In this document: positions 34,171 to 46,783 of the stretch, one piece after another
Layout of the letters: each line of letters starts with the position of its first letter
Numbering within the stretch: position 1 is the stretch's first letter
DNA from: Phytophthora quininea
Taxonomy: Eukaryota; Oomycota; Peronosporomycetes; Peronosporales; Peronosporaceae
Direction of reading: 5' to 3'
DNA: 64,000 bases
Assembly: GCA_011947345.1 (NCBI GenBank)
Contig: JAAVTG010000693.1
Location: forward strand, 362,277-426,276
Notes under the pieces: model-generated
What the model was told of the DNA's origin: nothing
Databases searched by the model: none
Seen by the model: only the letters and a program-made list of their open reading frames with translations
Position numbers and translations under genes: made by a program

Positions 34171-36142
34171 AAGGATATTGAAGGCGGCATTCACATCTCG
34201 GCCAGCCACGTGGTCGCAGTGCGGACACTCGAATACGTCCTTGTTGCCGATCTTCAAATGCAGTCGTGAGCAGCGCCCACACGTCTGAGTGGTGTACATC
34301 TCCGAGCACACAACCAGTGACTTGCCCGCCACCTCGCACTTGGCTTTCAACAGCTCTCGGAACTGGAAGTGCTTGAGTCCCAGAAGCATCTTGTTGTACG
34401 TGTGGTTGCGCTTGCAGCTTTTCTTCACCATATTTTTCGAGCTGAATATCGGAAGCACGATGGTGTCGTAGTGCTTGGCGAGGTATGCATACGTCTGATA
34501 ATGCAACTCCTTGACACAGTTTTTCATCTTGGCCGTGGCACAGTCGAACGCTCGCTTGGCTCTCACGAACGCTCTCCACTGTTTTCCACTGCGATGTCCG
34601 TGGAGATTCTTGATCCTAGACATCTGCCGCTGAGCTGTTGCTGCTCGATCTCGCAGTCGATCTAAGTGCTCTCGATTGCCACGTCCAATGTGCTGAGCAT
34701 TACCATCAAGATCCACGCCAGTCATGAAAGCTTTCAGACCAGGGTCCAGCGCGATCGTTCTTCCTTGGTTCACACACTCTTGAGGGCGGACGTACTGCGG
34801 AATCACAGCATACCAGTATCCGTTCTCGTTGGTGATCTGAATTTCGCTAACAATCTTGAGTCCTGGGTCGCACCGGATAGGAATATTTTCCAGCTTTGTA
34901 ATGGACAGCATCGCTCTTGGCTCGCCCTCTACGTACGTGATTTTGGCAGCGTTCGCATCTTCACAGAAAGTGAAGTAGCGACCGTCATTTTTCCTGCTTT
35001 TGAACCGCATTTTGAAGTGATCAATGTTGCCGTTCTCTTTGTTGCTGAACGCACTCTTGACATTTGACTCGGACTTGCGCAGTGTGTTGTACCGGAAGTT
35101 TTTTGGGGTGTTGAATGCCCACTCTGGAGGTGGCCCCATGGCATCAGGATACACTCTCGTTTTACTGGTAGTCTTCGTCACGTACAGATCTCGCAGTGCA
35201 GCAGCCTTGGATATTGTAGTTTTTCTGAAGTGGGCAACAGCCTGATTGTATGTCCAGCGGCAAGTACCCATGTACTCGCAGTTGTTGTCGTTGCTCCGCG
35301 CTTGGAAACAATTGGTACTTCCGCGTCCGAGAGATCATGAGCTTGTCGTCGGTCGCCATCGTTGAGAGGAGGTGCTTGGCCGAAGCGATGTCGTCTGCGT
35401 TGGCCACTGCGTCGCATTTGAGAACATTGATGGTCCCCTTGATGTTGGAGATGGATCTTGCTCGCTCAGCCTTCGTGTCAAACGCCACAAACTTCTTGGC
35501 ATGCTTGATGTCGTCCGGAAGCCACGTTTTCGTGTGGGCAAAGTCTCCGAGCTCTTGCAGCGTATGTTGTCGTGGTGCCGAGTTTGACTGCGTCTGGAAG
35601 CAGAACCAGGAGTTAGGGTGCAGGACGTCTGTTGGTGGCGTCAACGTCTCAAGCAAACTCGCATCAAACGTCTGGTTCAGCTGACGGCGGCACTCCGGCG
35701 AAAGCTTTGCCAAAAGTGGACGGTACTCTTGAACGTGTCCACGCAAGACGTGGGCTGCCAGCCGTGAAAGTGTCTCGTCGACACGCGCTTGGACGGCCTT
35801 GTCCGTCGACGTCGTCAGGTCTTCCCTCCTGAACTGCTCGAGCTCGAGCAAGCGGTCCTCCAGCTGATGGCGCTCAATGGTAGCGAAGGCTTGCAGCGCC
35901 ATCCACCCGATCTTCTTCCAGCGAAAGACAGCTCCCATCCGAACATCGAGGCATGTCTTGGCATCGGCCACGTGCACGAACACCAGGACTCGGACTTGTT
36001 GCATCGCGTTCCGGATGCTGGTGCGAAGCTGGGCCCATCCACTTGACCGTCGTCGACGTTTGGCACGGACGGACGAGGAAGGTGGCTTGGGAACGCCCAC
36101 ATCCGGCGGTCGTTTGCGCGTACTAGAAGCTTGGGCCGGCAT
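34123..36142 (-). CDS. Fanzor (TnpB-like RNA-guided nuclease)
   Basis: Eukaryotic relative of TnpB/Cas12. ATG 36142 opens an N-terminal region of about 260 residues with a basic, NLS-like RAKRRRRSS near residue 30 and no recognised fold. RTRKYQLFPSAEQRQQL then begins the TnpB-like core, which after a one-base frame break at about 35270-35276 continues as YMGTCRWTYNQAV. RuvC-I is ALDPGLKAFMTG (Asp codon 34744-34746). The usual RuvC-II Glu is absent (TIVLPIFSSKNM), and a Glu instead lies in VVCSEMYTTQTCGRC (34300-34302), the rearranged arrangement known from Fanzors. A zinc finger C-x2-C...C-x2-C (CGRC, CPHC) leads to GRDVNAAFN with the third acidic residue (34195-34197). About 670 aa overall. 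Apart from the single shift it looks intact and possibly recently active. The frame ends inside the left inverted repeat. Confidence 0.88.
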
Positions 36143-36393
36143 GCTTGTGGTCGATAAGGCAAAACCACAACTGAAGGTGGCAATCAGGCATCTTCGTCAT
36201 GAAGCGATGGCTGGGTGTAAAGCTTATATTTTCCGTCGAAGTGGCAGCGGAGCAGCATAGTCTCACGATAGCAATGATTCTACAGCATCAGGTTGTGTTC
36301 CTTGGCATTCGAGCCGCGGCAGTTCTTCTTCGCCAGCAGCTATTATCCAGCAAAAGTGATGAGAATTTTGTGTCTAGTCCTCCTACAACAAAG
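36143..36393 (-). other. Fanzor element 5' region
   Basis: 251 bp between the Fanzor start codon and the inner edge of the right inverted repeat. No second gene is supported; it presumably holds the promoter. Confidence 0.4.
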
Positions 36394-36541
36394 CGGTTCA
36401 CGTGTGCAGGGTCACTGGCAGTGCATGCGATCCATCGCTAGACCCCAGAAGACTAGCGATCTCGTTTCGGGCTACAGAGAAGCGGATCGAACCTCGACAA
36501 GAGCGCGTTCGAGAATGTGCTCGTGTTAGCGAAATCTGTAG
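36394..36541 (+). repeat. Fanzor element inverted repeat, right copy
   Basis: 148 bp on the + strand that repeat the Fanzor 3' end in opposite orientation. It begins exactly at the codons RFTCAGSLAVHAIHR plus a TAG stop (ending 36441) and continues through the same noncoding tail to CTGTAG. Either a true terminal inverted repeat or the remnant of a second, oppositely oriented Fanzor copy. Confidence 0.9.
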
Positions 36542-36921
36542 CGGTATGTACATGCAATGCAGATTGATGAGAGTGTGGCGTTGAGACAGGTCAAGCCGCA
36601 AACACAAAGGCGTTCGCGCTTGGTTTAAAGTCGCCATGATCGAGTCATTCGCTATTCCGTCGTACGACTGCTACGGGCCCAAGGCTAAGGTGGCCCGCAT
36701 CAATATTTTCCAACGGGGAGGAGACAACCCTCCAGTAGTAAACATATAAAACCAATGCACACTGCAGGTGTCTTCACTTCGATTCCTTGTGTTGGTTGCT
36801 GGTCTTGCTGGGCAAATTCCGAAGTGACTGGATTGAGCCTGTTTGGGCGGCGATCGAATGGCGCGCAGCGGTTGGGTCGTAAAGTACGAATTTGAACCGA
36901 ACTTAATTGCAAATCGCAAAA
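36542..36921. other. Intergenic upstream of HAT1
   Basis: 380 bp. It contains one 37-codon ATG frame (36636-36749, starting MIESFAIPSYDCYG) that I cannot relate to anything. Nothing else supported. Confidence 0.4.
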
Positions 36922-38521
36922 ATGGCGCCAACGGAGACGGAGGCGAAGCACCCGCGGCCGGACGAGGACGAGCAGCCTCCGGTCAAGCGCGTGCGGTTCG
37001 CGGGCTCTGCCAGCTCCAACGACGTCACTTCGCTCTCCATCGGTGCGTACAACCCTAGTGGATTGTGTATGTTCGGCTCTAACTAGTCGTTTTGGTGTGG
37101 CAGTCAACGACGCGCAACAAGTTGAAGCACAGAAGCTCGACTGGTTCGCGCCCAAGTTCACCTACCACGCGTTCGGCACCGACGAGGTGGTGAGCGGCTA
37201 CGAAGGGCTCAAGGTCTCGGTGACGTTCAGCGGATTCGACTTCCGCGCGCTGCTGAGCGTGACGTTCAAGGAGAAGGAAGAGACGTGAGTCACACAGCGG
37301 TTTAAAATGTTGTACAAGAACGTTAATGTGTGGCTATTGTGGCTGTAGTGCAGATGACGTGGTGGCCAAGTTGACATCGTCACTGCCGGAAGGTTTTACG
37401 CAGGAGAAGGAGCAGTTTATCGCGGATTTGAAGCAGACACAGCAGGACTTTGCAGGACCTCCGGGAGATCTCATCGAGGCGTACTCTGTGGCTGCAAAAG
37501 ACGGAGAGAACGATGCGGATCGATACTTTGAAATCTACGAGTGCCAACTGGCAGACAATGAGAAAGCGCAGAAGCTGCTCGCCAACCTGCAGACGCTGTC
37601 GTTGTGGTTCATCGAAGGTCGGTGTCGTATTCTCTGAAGATAGGGATCGATTCAAGTTGCTAATCATTTATTTATTTACTATTGTGCGGCAAATAGGAGC
37701 GGATGCCATCGACGTCAGTGATCCGAGGTGGGTGCTCTACATTATCTACGAGCGCGGAGAAGTTGGTGGCGGGACGTTCTGTCCCGTCGGCTTCATCACT
37801 GTTTTCAAGTTCTGCAACCCGTTGGGACGAAAGGCTGAATACTGCGAGCCCGAGCAGAACGAGACTCACCGCATTTGCCAAGCACTCATCTTCCCTCCGT
37901 TCCAGCGTCAAGGTATGTTGACCACCTATTCATTGCGATGACAAGACTAAAAGTCGTTTTCTTGCAGGGCATGCAGAGCGTCTGGTGCACTGCATCCATG
38001 CGCACGCCGTGGCGAACGACCACGTGTACGAGCTAACCGTAGAGGACCCCGTGCCGGCCTTCTCCCGCGTACGTCGCTGCTAGCTCCTGCAGCCACATCC
38101 TGTCGATCCTTGTGACCAAACAAATCTTGACATGCAGTTGCGAGACCTCGTGGACTTGAAGAACTGCGTCCAGCTCGGCTTCTTCTCGCTACCGCCGGAC
38201 GACAGCAGCAATGCCAGTGGGACTGCGCGTGGGACTGCAGCGCTGACGACCGCCGACGTCCACGCCGTGCAGCAAAAGCTCAAGCTGACGCACAAGCAGG
38301 TGCAGACTTGCTACGAGGCCCGCAAGCTCTCTATGCTGAGCGCAGCCGACGAGAACCAGCTCAAGAAGTTCCGGTTGGAGGTGAAGAAGCGGCTGTTCTG
38401 CCAGCATCGCGAGGAGCTGGACGGCATGGGCAGCGCTGACCGCCGCAAGGCCTTCCTCGAGACCGAGTTCCGACGGCTGGAGCGGCACTACCAGCAGATG
38501 GCTTCAAAAATTAACGTGTAA
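36922..38521 (+). CDS. HAT1: HAT1, type B histone acetyltransferase
   Basis: Acetylates newly made histone H4. Six exons: 36922-37042, 37104-37284, 37349-37617, 37697-37912, 37968-38068, 38138-38521; all phases agree and give 423 aa, the family length. KLDWFAPKFTYHAFG begins the HAT1 N-terminal domain. SDPRWVLYIIYE and CPVGFITVFKFC are the GNAT core, and QALIFPPFQRQG plus HAERLV (across the exon 4/5 junction) is the acetyl-CoA loop. VYELTVEDPVPAFSRLRDLVD is the conserved helix after it. A long helical C-terminus follows. The N-terminus is acidic with an NLS-like PVKRVRF. The next kinase starts 61 bp downstream on the same strand. Confidence 0.95.
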
Positions 38522-38582
38522 AAATGTGCAAAATTTTCTGCCAGTCACAGAAAAGTTGGGGGAGGACAAAGCGATTGTCGCG

Positions 38583-40364
<1,782 letters not shown>

Positions 40365-40519
40365 CAGCTAAGGTCAAAGAGAAACAATTCACATCAAAAC
40401 TGTGGATTAACTGCCCCATTCACCAACGTTGGTGATCTACGATCGATCACCAGTGTATGCCACGTAAGTGTCGCCACTACAAGGAGCTTCGCTCCGCTCC
40501 TTCACAACATGAAGAGCAA

Positions 40520-43500
40520 CTAGCTACTTCCAAACGCCCGACTTGGCTTTGCTGGTCGTGCGAGCCGACGAACCAGGCGACAGCTTTGACGAACCCAACG
40601 ACGAGGCCCCACGTCTAGCAGTAGCCGTGCGTGGGCTCTCTTTGTGGAGGTTCCGGACTGCAAACGCGAGTCTGCCGACCTCCTAGTGACAGTACGCAGC
40701 TTGGACAGACGCGCACTAACTGCAGGGTGGGTGCTTGAGCTTTCAGTACTAGTAGTACCTTCGTCGCCTTCTTGTTGGTTGCTGCCAGGTGGGTGCGACG
40801 TCTTGGATGTGCTAGCGCTTTTTGTTTTCTTCATAGGTGGGGATGATACCGGTAACCGCGGGATTAATGAAGAAGTGCTGCGTCGTCTGGCTTCGGTCAG
40901 CAGTTGTCGAAGTTTCTTGATCTCCTCTTCACGGCCATGTAGCAATTTCTGTTGAGCCTCTTGCTGGGACGACGAAACGCGAGTCTTCGCGCTTTGCTGA
41001 CGAAGCTGGCGTTGTGCGGATTCACGTTGCTCTACCTCCTTCTGCTTCGTCTCCCGCTCCGATTTGAGTTGGCTATTGAGGTCGTCAATTAGTCGTTTCA
41101 ATGATTCGTTCTGCGTCTTCAGGCTCTCGTTCTGAGTTTCCCATGACTTAAGCCGGCTCTGCAGCGCCGCGGATTGCTTTTCCGACTGGTTCTTCTGGTC
41201 GCGTTTCTGAAGGAGAGGAGGCATCGGAACTACGTCGTGAGAACATTTTTCCCGAATGGAAAGCAGATCGGCAGCGACTTACCAGTGCTACCACAGACTG
41301 TTGTGATTGCATGTACTTCCTCTTTGAGATCTGCATTTGCTGTTTCAAGGACTGGAGCTCCGCAAAGGCCTTCTTTGCCGACAAGATGTCCTTCTTGTTC
41401 TTCACGATCTGGTTCCTGCCCACCACAATGTTGCGGACACGCTCAGCCAGCTGCAGGGAACGGAATGTTTCACTCGCATTCTCAATTGTCGGACCAACGT
41501 TCACAATCATCACCGTCTTGCAGGACGAGTTCAGAACATCCTGCAGCAAGTACGTGAGCTTTGAGTTACGGTACGGAACGTGGGCCATCTTCTTATCCAA
41601 CGCCTCCATGACATCCGCAAGAGCTGACAGCGACTTGTTAATGTGAGCAGCCTCACGGAGCATGTCTCCGCTAACGTTGCTTTTCTTGACCCTCTCCGAA
41701 CCGGCCAAATCCACAAGATACAGCTTACCGCAGCTTTCGTCATCGCCACTGAAGTCCGCTGAGTCGCTCTCATCGTCGCCCTCAGGACGCCGCTTCGAGA
41801 TTTGAACAATCACGATACTGTGAGAGCGACTGCTATGCATGTTGACGTTTGTCTTGCCAGTGACTCGGTTGGTTTGTGCCTCGCGCAAGACATCGATCGT
41901 TTGCTGAGGAGACGACACCGTCGTCATCGTCAGGTCTGGAACACAAATATCGCCAGTAGACGAATCATGGCGAATTTCCAGCGGCTTCGAGTTGGTCGTG
42001 TTAATCAAGTCACGCAGCGAGTCATTGTAGATCTCCAGCACACCGACTTGGATATGATAGACTGACGACACCGCTGCAGGGTTTTCCTCCATATCAACAT
42101 CTTGGTCCGCTTCATTGGTTTCAGGTTTGGGCGTGTAAATACTTCCGCGCAATTGAACAGACTGGAACATGTGGTTGAGAATCCGATAGTTCAGACCAGG
42201 GTCACTTTGGGTACCCTCCATGGTGTATGTTTTTCCTGAACCTGTCTGTCCATAAGCAAAGATGCAGGCCTTGAAGCCATCCACAACAGACTGAGCGATC
42301 GGTTCAACTTCTCGGAAAACATCGTTCTGGGTCTCGTCCGGGCCCAAAATGCGATCGAACGTAAATACTTTCCATGAGCCGCTGTTTGCTAAACCATCCG
42401 ATGATTTATCGTCTCCAAACGAACGATCCGGTCGGATATCCATTGCAGCCAAGTCCGATTGGTTCACCACGTTTACAGCCAGTTTGGAGCCCCACGACTT
42501 CTCCAACTCTTCGTTGATAATAGGCCGAACGCGGCAGAAAACTTGGATATTACCGCAGACGGTTTGAAGTCGCGAAAGCAGCGACGCATTTCTTGTCCGT
42601 TCCGCCAAGTATTTGCGCGCGAGCTGCTCGGGAGTGAAGTTCACTTGCAACACATCAGTTGACACCTGCTTGGTCGGGGTAACATTTGATGACATTCCCT
42701 CTTGGTTCCTCAGTCGGGCGTTTTCTGCAGTGAGTGAGTTCAATGACGTTCGCATGGTCTGGACTTCCATCTTTAGGCGTTTAGTTTCGGGGTCCTTCTC
42801 TGATACAGTTGAAGCTGTCGACGCAGTTGAGAAAGCCGACGCGCGCTCCAGCTCTGTCGCCTTCTTTGATGCTTGTTCGAGCTGCTGTTGGAGCTCGGTA
42901 TTCAAGCTATTGAGCTCCTCTACTTCCTTGCGGTTCTGCGAAATCTCACCCTTGTCTGTCTGCATCTTCTTTTCGAGCACAGATCTCTCGTGCTCGCTCT
43001 CCTCCAGATTGTTCGTCAGCTTCTCCACCAACTCCTTCAGCTCGTCGGACGCTTCAATTTCACGTTCTAATCTACTCATCAATTTGCGCTCGCTCTCAGC
43101 CAAGTCGTCGCACTGCGACTTCACAGTGTCCAGCTCTTCCTTGAGCTGGGTCATTTCCGCAAGGTTAGCTTCCAGCTCGTTGCGCAGGTTCTCCTGCTCA
43201 TCAGTGCGCTCGATGTCGCCATCACGCACCGTTGTCACCTCCGCTTGAAGCTTTACAACTGATTCGCGCAACTGCTCGATTTGTTCGTCTCGTGATCGGA
43301 TCTCCTGGGACTTTTCAATCAGCTCGTCGGTCATGCCGGTCATCTCCGTCTCCATCGCCTCCATTTGCGCCAAACTCACGAGCAATTGCTGCACTTTGGC
43401 TTCAGCCGCAGCACGGGCGTCGGTCTCATCTTGAACACGAGCTGAGAGGGCGTCAATCTCCTGGCGCAATGACTCAATCAACACTTCTCTGCTGATCTCA

Positions 43501-44186
43501 TCGCGCTCGTGCACCGTGGAGTGGCGCTGTGTGTTCTCATCATAACTCTCGTAGTCTTCGTCGTCCTCGGACTGACTCTGCGTGGTAGCCATACTGTCAT
43601 TACCCGAGAACGATCCTCGGTGCTCCGACGACGCCGTGGCGTCCTCGTACTTTTGCTGCAGCGCGAAGAGCTCCGACTCGAGGTCCATGATCTCCTGGCG
43701 GAAGCGCTCGTCCGCCAGTTCGTGCTCACGTTGCAGCTCCTCCTGGTCGCTGATGAGAAAGACCTTCTCCTCGATCTCCCGCTCCATCTTGTGCCTCAGG
43801 TCGGCTTCGGTGGCCTGCAGGACGCGCACCTGCGTCTCCAGCTCGTCCTGCTCCTGCTCCAGCTTGCGACGCGCCGCCACGGCCGTCTCCAGCTCGGTTC
43901 GTGTGGCCGAGAGCTCGTCCTCGGCCTGGTGGACCTGCTCCAGCGTCTCCTCGAGCTTGGAGCGCGCCAGATGCAGGTCCCTCTCGAAGAGCTGGTTCTT
44001 GTTGAGCAGGTGGGCGTTGCGCCGCTCCACTCGCGAGAGCTCCTGCTCCAGCTCCAGCTCCAGCTCGTGGCTGGACTGCGTGTACTCGTCGAACTCGTCC
44101 TGCATCTGCTTGAGCTCCTGCATCTTGCGCTGCAGCTGCGCCTTCATCTGGGCCACGTTGTCTTCGTCCTCGGATCCGCTCTCCAT
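40520..44186 (-). CDS. Kinesin-14-like motor with N-terminal coiled coil
   Basis: Two exons: 44186-41283 and 41206-40520 (77-nt intron), about 1196 aa. Residues ~1-540 are nearly continuous coiled coil. The motor begins at NIQVFCRVRPI (about residue 580), with P-loop GQTGSGKTYTMEG, switch 1 SSRSHS, switch 2 DLAGSE and HVPYRNSKLTYLL. The neck before the motor (LLSRLQTVCGNIQVFCRVRP) resembles kinesin-14, which are minus-end directed. A second coiled coil and a basic Ser/Thr tail follow the motor, so the motor is not strictly C-terminal. In the last 60 codons another frame (TATARRGASSLGSSKLSPGS...) has a more natural composition and ends at 40530, so one base may be missing near 40680. Spindle function is inferred from the family. 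Confidence 0.9.
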
Positions 44187-44738
44187 GGCTGGCAGGGGGC
44201 GTTCTATTCGGCGGGTACTTCTTCTCTTGCTGTTCTTGCTACTAGCGCTACGAGGCTCGCGACCTTCTTGGCAGAGGCAAGCACGCAGCCAGGATGTGTA
44301 GTTGTTCTTTCCCCTCGAGCTTCAGTGTGGGCGCAAGTTTCGCATCAGCGCTGGCTCACGGGGGATGGCATACAAACCGCAAGACGACTCAGACGGATCA
44401 GAATGATAGGGGTGTTTGTATCGATCCAAAATTAACGCAATAGTTCAGCGAACGACATCCAGGCGGTGTGCGACCCGATGATCGCTGCTTGTTCGCCTTC
44501 CACGTGCACACCAAGAATCACAGCCAAACATAGCAGACGTTCATGTACATTGCCGCTGCTTGTTGGCATGGCTGCGCTCTTCCACATTGAACAAACTCGA
44601 AGTGGCTACATTTTTCAAGATTCGTCATCACTTGGATACGATATGACCGTTACTGTTGAACCGGCGCCTCTTCCTGGTGCTGCCATTCCGCCACTGACGC
44701 TGCGCTGGACACGCGCCTGCTCCCCCCTCCTCAAGGCC
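44187..44738. other. Intergenic: divergent promoter of kinesin and acid phosphatase
   Basis: 552 bp with no supported gene. The acid phosphatase frame is open upstream to 44466, but its signal peptide begins at 44739. Confidence 0.5.
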
Positions 44739-46598
44739 ATGCGCTTCCTCGTGCTGACTGCAGCTGTAGCCCCGCTGCTGGCCGCCGCCGGACCCTACGA
44801 CGGCTGGGCGCCGCACCGCTACTGCAACGACCTGGACAGCATCGATGCCACGAGGATCCCGCCGCTCACGGCGCAGCAGGCGGAGCTGGTGCAGTCGCTG
44901 GAGCAGGTGCAGGTCATCGCCCGCCACGGAGCCCGCGCGCCCTACGCCAAGCTCTTCTGCTGGGACTCGCATCAATACAACCCCATGTTCGCTGAGTGGG
45001 ATTGCACCACCACGTCCGTGTCGGTACGCGGTGGAGCCTTGCAAACTGGTGCAATGCAGTTAATTGACCTTGTGTATTTTTTTTACAGTCGCAGGATATC
45101 AATGAGGAGGAGGAGGCGAAAGGGTTCGGCCGCTTGTACCGCAAGTCCTACATGGACGGCCACAACATCCTCAAAGGCAACTGCGTCATTGGAGGACTGC
45201 TGCAAACCGGTCGCAAGCAGCACAAGAAGAACGGACAGTACGTCTGGACCGATACTAGATGTGTGTGGCTTGTGTTCTATTGCTAACCGTAGCGTCTCTA
45301 TTGTCAAAGATTTCTGCAGGATGCCTACGTGGGCGACGGATCGCTCAAGCTGTTCCCCACGGCCAACCTGTCGGTTCGTAATTGTTATCGTTATCCTGGA
45401 GCTTGTACCAAGGTTCTAACCCTTTGTACTGTATAGCACCTCGAGCTGAAGGAGATTTACCTTCGCAGCGATGACCAGGAGCGGACTCTTGGGTCTGGAC
45501 AAGCTCTAATCGATGGGCTCTTCCCGGTTGATGGGACATTATCGCTGGAGCTCCACCGTATGCTGTCGTGGGAAGTCGCGGACATCTCGGTGGACTACAT
45601 CAATGCCAACGACAACATTTGCCCCATGATGGGCCACATCGGCGAAATGGCGAATGACTCGCCAGAGTTCTGGGCTCACGTGAGAGACCCAGCCACTGTC
45701 GAACTCGAGCAACACTTCCAGGATCTGGTTGGCGAATTTTCTTGGGGGTCAGCCCTGGAGTGTCTGAGCACCGCCCGTTGTAATGACCTAGAACTGCCAC
45801 CAGGAGTCGACGAGGAGACTTTCACCAAGACCTACCACGAAGTGGAAGTGCGCCAGGGGATCTACCTCACGTACAACGATTCGTGGTACTCCAAGGTGGC
45901 CATGCAGCCTCTCGCGCATGACATGCTTACTCGAATGGATGGGGTGTTAAACGGCGATTCGGATGCCTTCAAGCTGTCCGTCACGATGGGTACGCATGTT
46001 AAACGGACCTGCTCATTTGCGGTTTTCTTGTCATTGACGTTTGCCATGTTCATTTGCGATTGCAGCCCACGACTCGACTCTTATGCCATTCCTCGCGGCT
46101 GTAGTGAAAGAGAACTGGGACCGCACGTGGACCCCGTACGCAGGCATGCTCTCGGTCGAGCTCTATAAGACCAAGGCTGGATCCCATGCTGTGCGCATGG
46201 TTTTCCATGGACAGCCCCTCAAGCTTCCTGCCTGCCGCGATAGTACGTGTATTATCTCAGTGATATATTTTACGGTCGTGTTCTCACGTTCTGCAATCCC
46301 ATTGCTTGTAGCTCTATGCGCCATCGAAGAATTCCTCGAGGCCTACTCGTTCGCTCGCCATGCCCGCACCGCGCACGATTGCAAAGTGCCTAAGAAGAGG
46401 AAGCACAAAGAGCACCACTCCATGATGATCGCAGTGGCCGACAACCAGGCGGCATACCGCCCGTCCGACTACATCGGAAGCTTCATGCTGCTGGGACTGG
46501 TTGCTTTCGCTGCTCTGCTCGCACTTCGTGCCAGATCCCGGCGTAACGAGCCGCGCTCTGTCATCCTGGGCGATGAGTCCACCTCGCTTCTTGCCTAG
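44739..46598 (+). CDS. Membrane-anchored histidine acid phosphatase
   Basis: Secretory phosphatase, 504 aa, six exons: 44739-45023, 45089-45237, 45310-45373, 45437-45989, 46066-46242, 46312-46598. ATG 44739 begins a signal peptide (MRFLVLTAAVAPLLAAAG). The active site is ARHGARAP in exon 1 and the proton-donor MAHDSTLMPF across the exon 4/5 junction. Several Cys suit an extracytosolic domain. Near the C-terminus, YIGSFMLLGLVAFAALLALR is a membrane span followed by basic RARSRR, so a type I protein with a short acidic tail, as in lysosomal or ecto-acid phosphatases. The acceptor of exon 3 (after CAAAG) was chosen by phase, giving KNGQFLQDAYVGDG. Intact. Confidence 0.92.
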
Positions 46599-46783
46599 GC
46601 ATCAGTGCGCCCACAGTAAATACTCCAACACCCAAGGTAATCACACGTTAACGAAATGTAATAGAGCGCACCAACGTTTCCGCGCTGGAAAAAAGGCAAC
46701 TTCATACAAGTTTGCACCGCACTTTTATACGAACCGTTTCTTCGGGAAAAAATTGTGGGGTGGTGAAGAACTGCCTGACAACC

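Larger units (their letters stand above)
34030..36541 (-). mobile_element. Fanzor transposable element with inverted-repeat ends
   Basis: An element of about 2.5 kb that carries one Fanzor gene (minus strand). It is bounded by inverted repeats at 34030-34170 and 36394-36541 that start with CTACAGA(C/T)TTCGCTAACACGAG. The left repeat includes the 3' end and stop codon of the Fanzor frame. No target-site duplication is visible next to the ends. It sits between GST and HAT1 without interrupting either. Confidence 0.75.

Noticed and set aside
36636..36749. 37-residue ATG frame (MIESFAIPSYDCYG...) between the Fanzor element and HAT1
   Set aside because: Too short, no homologue recognised; could be a remnant but cannot be supported.
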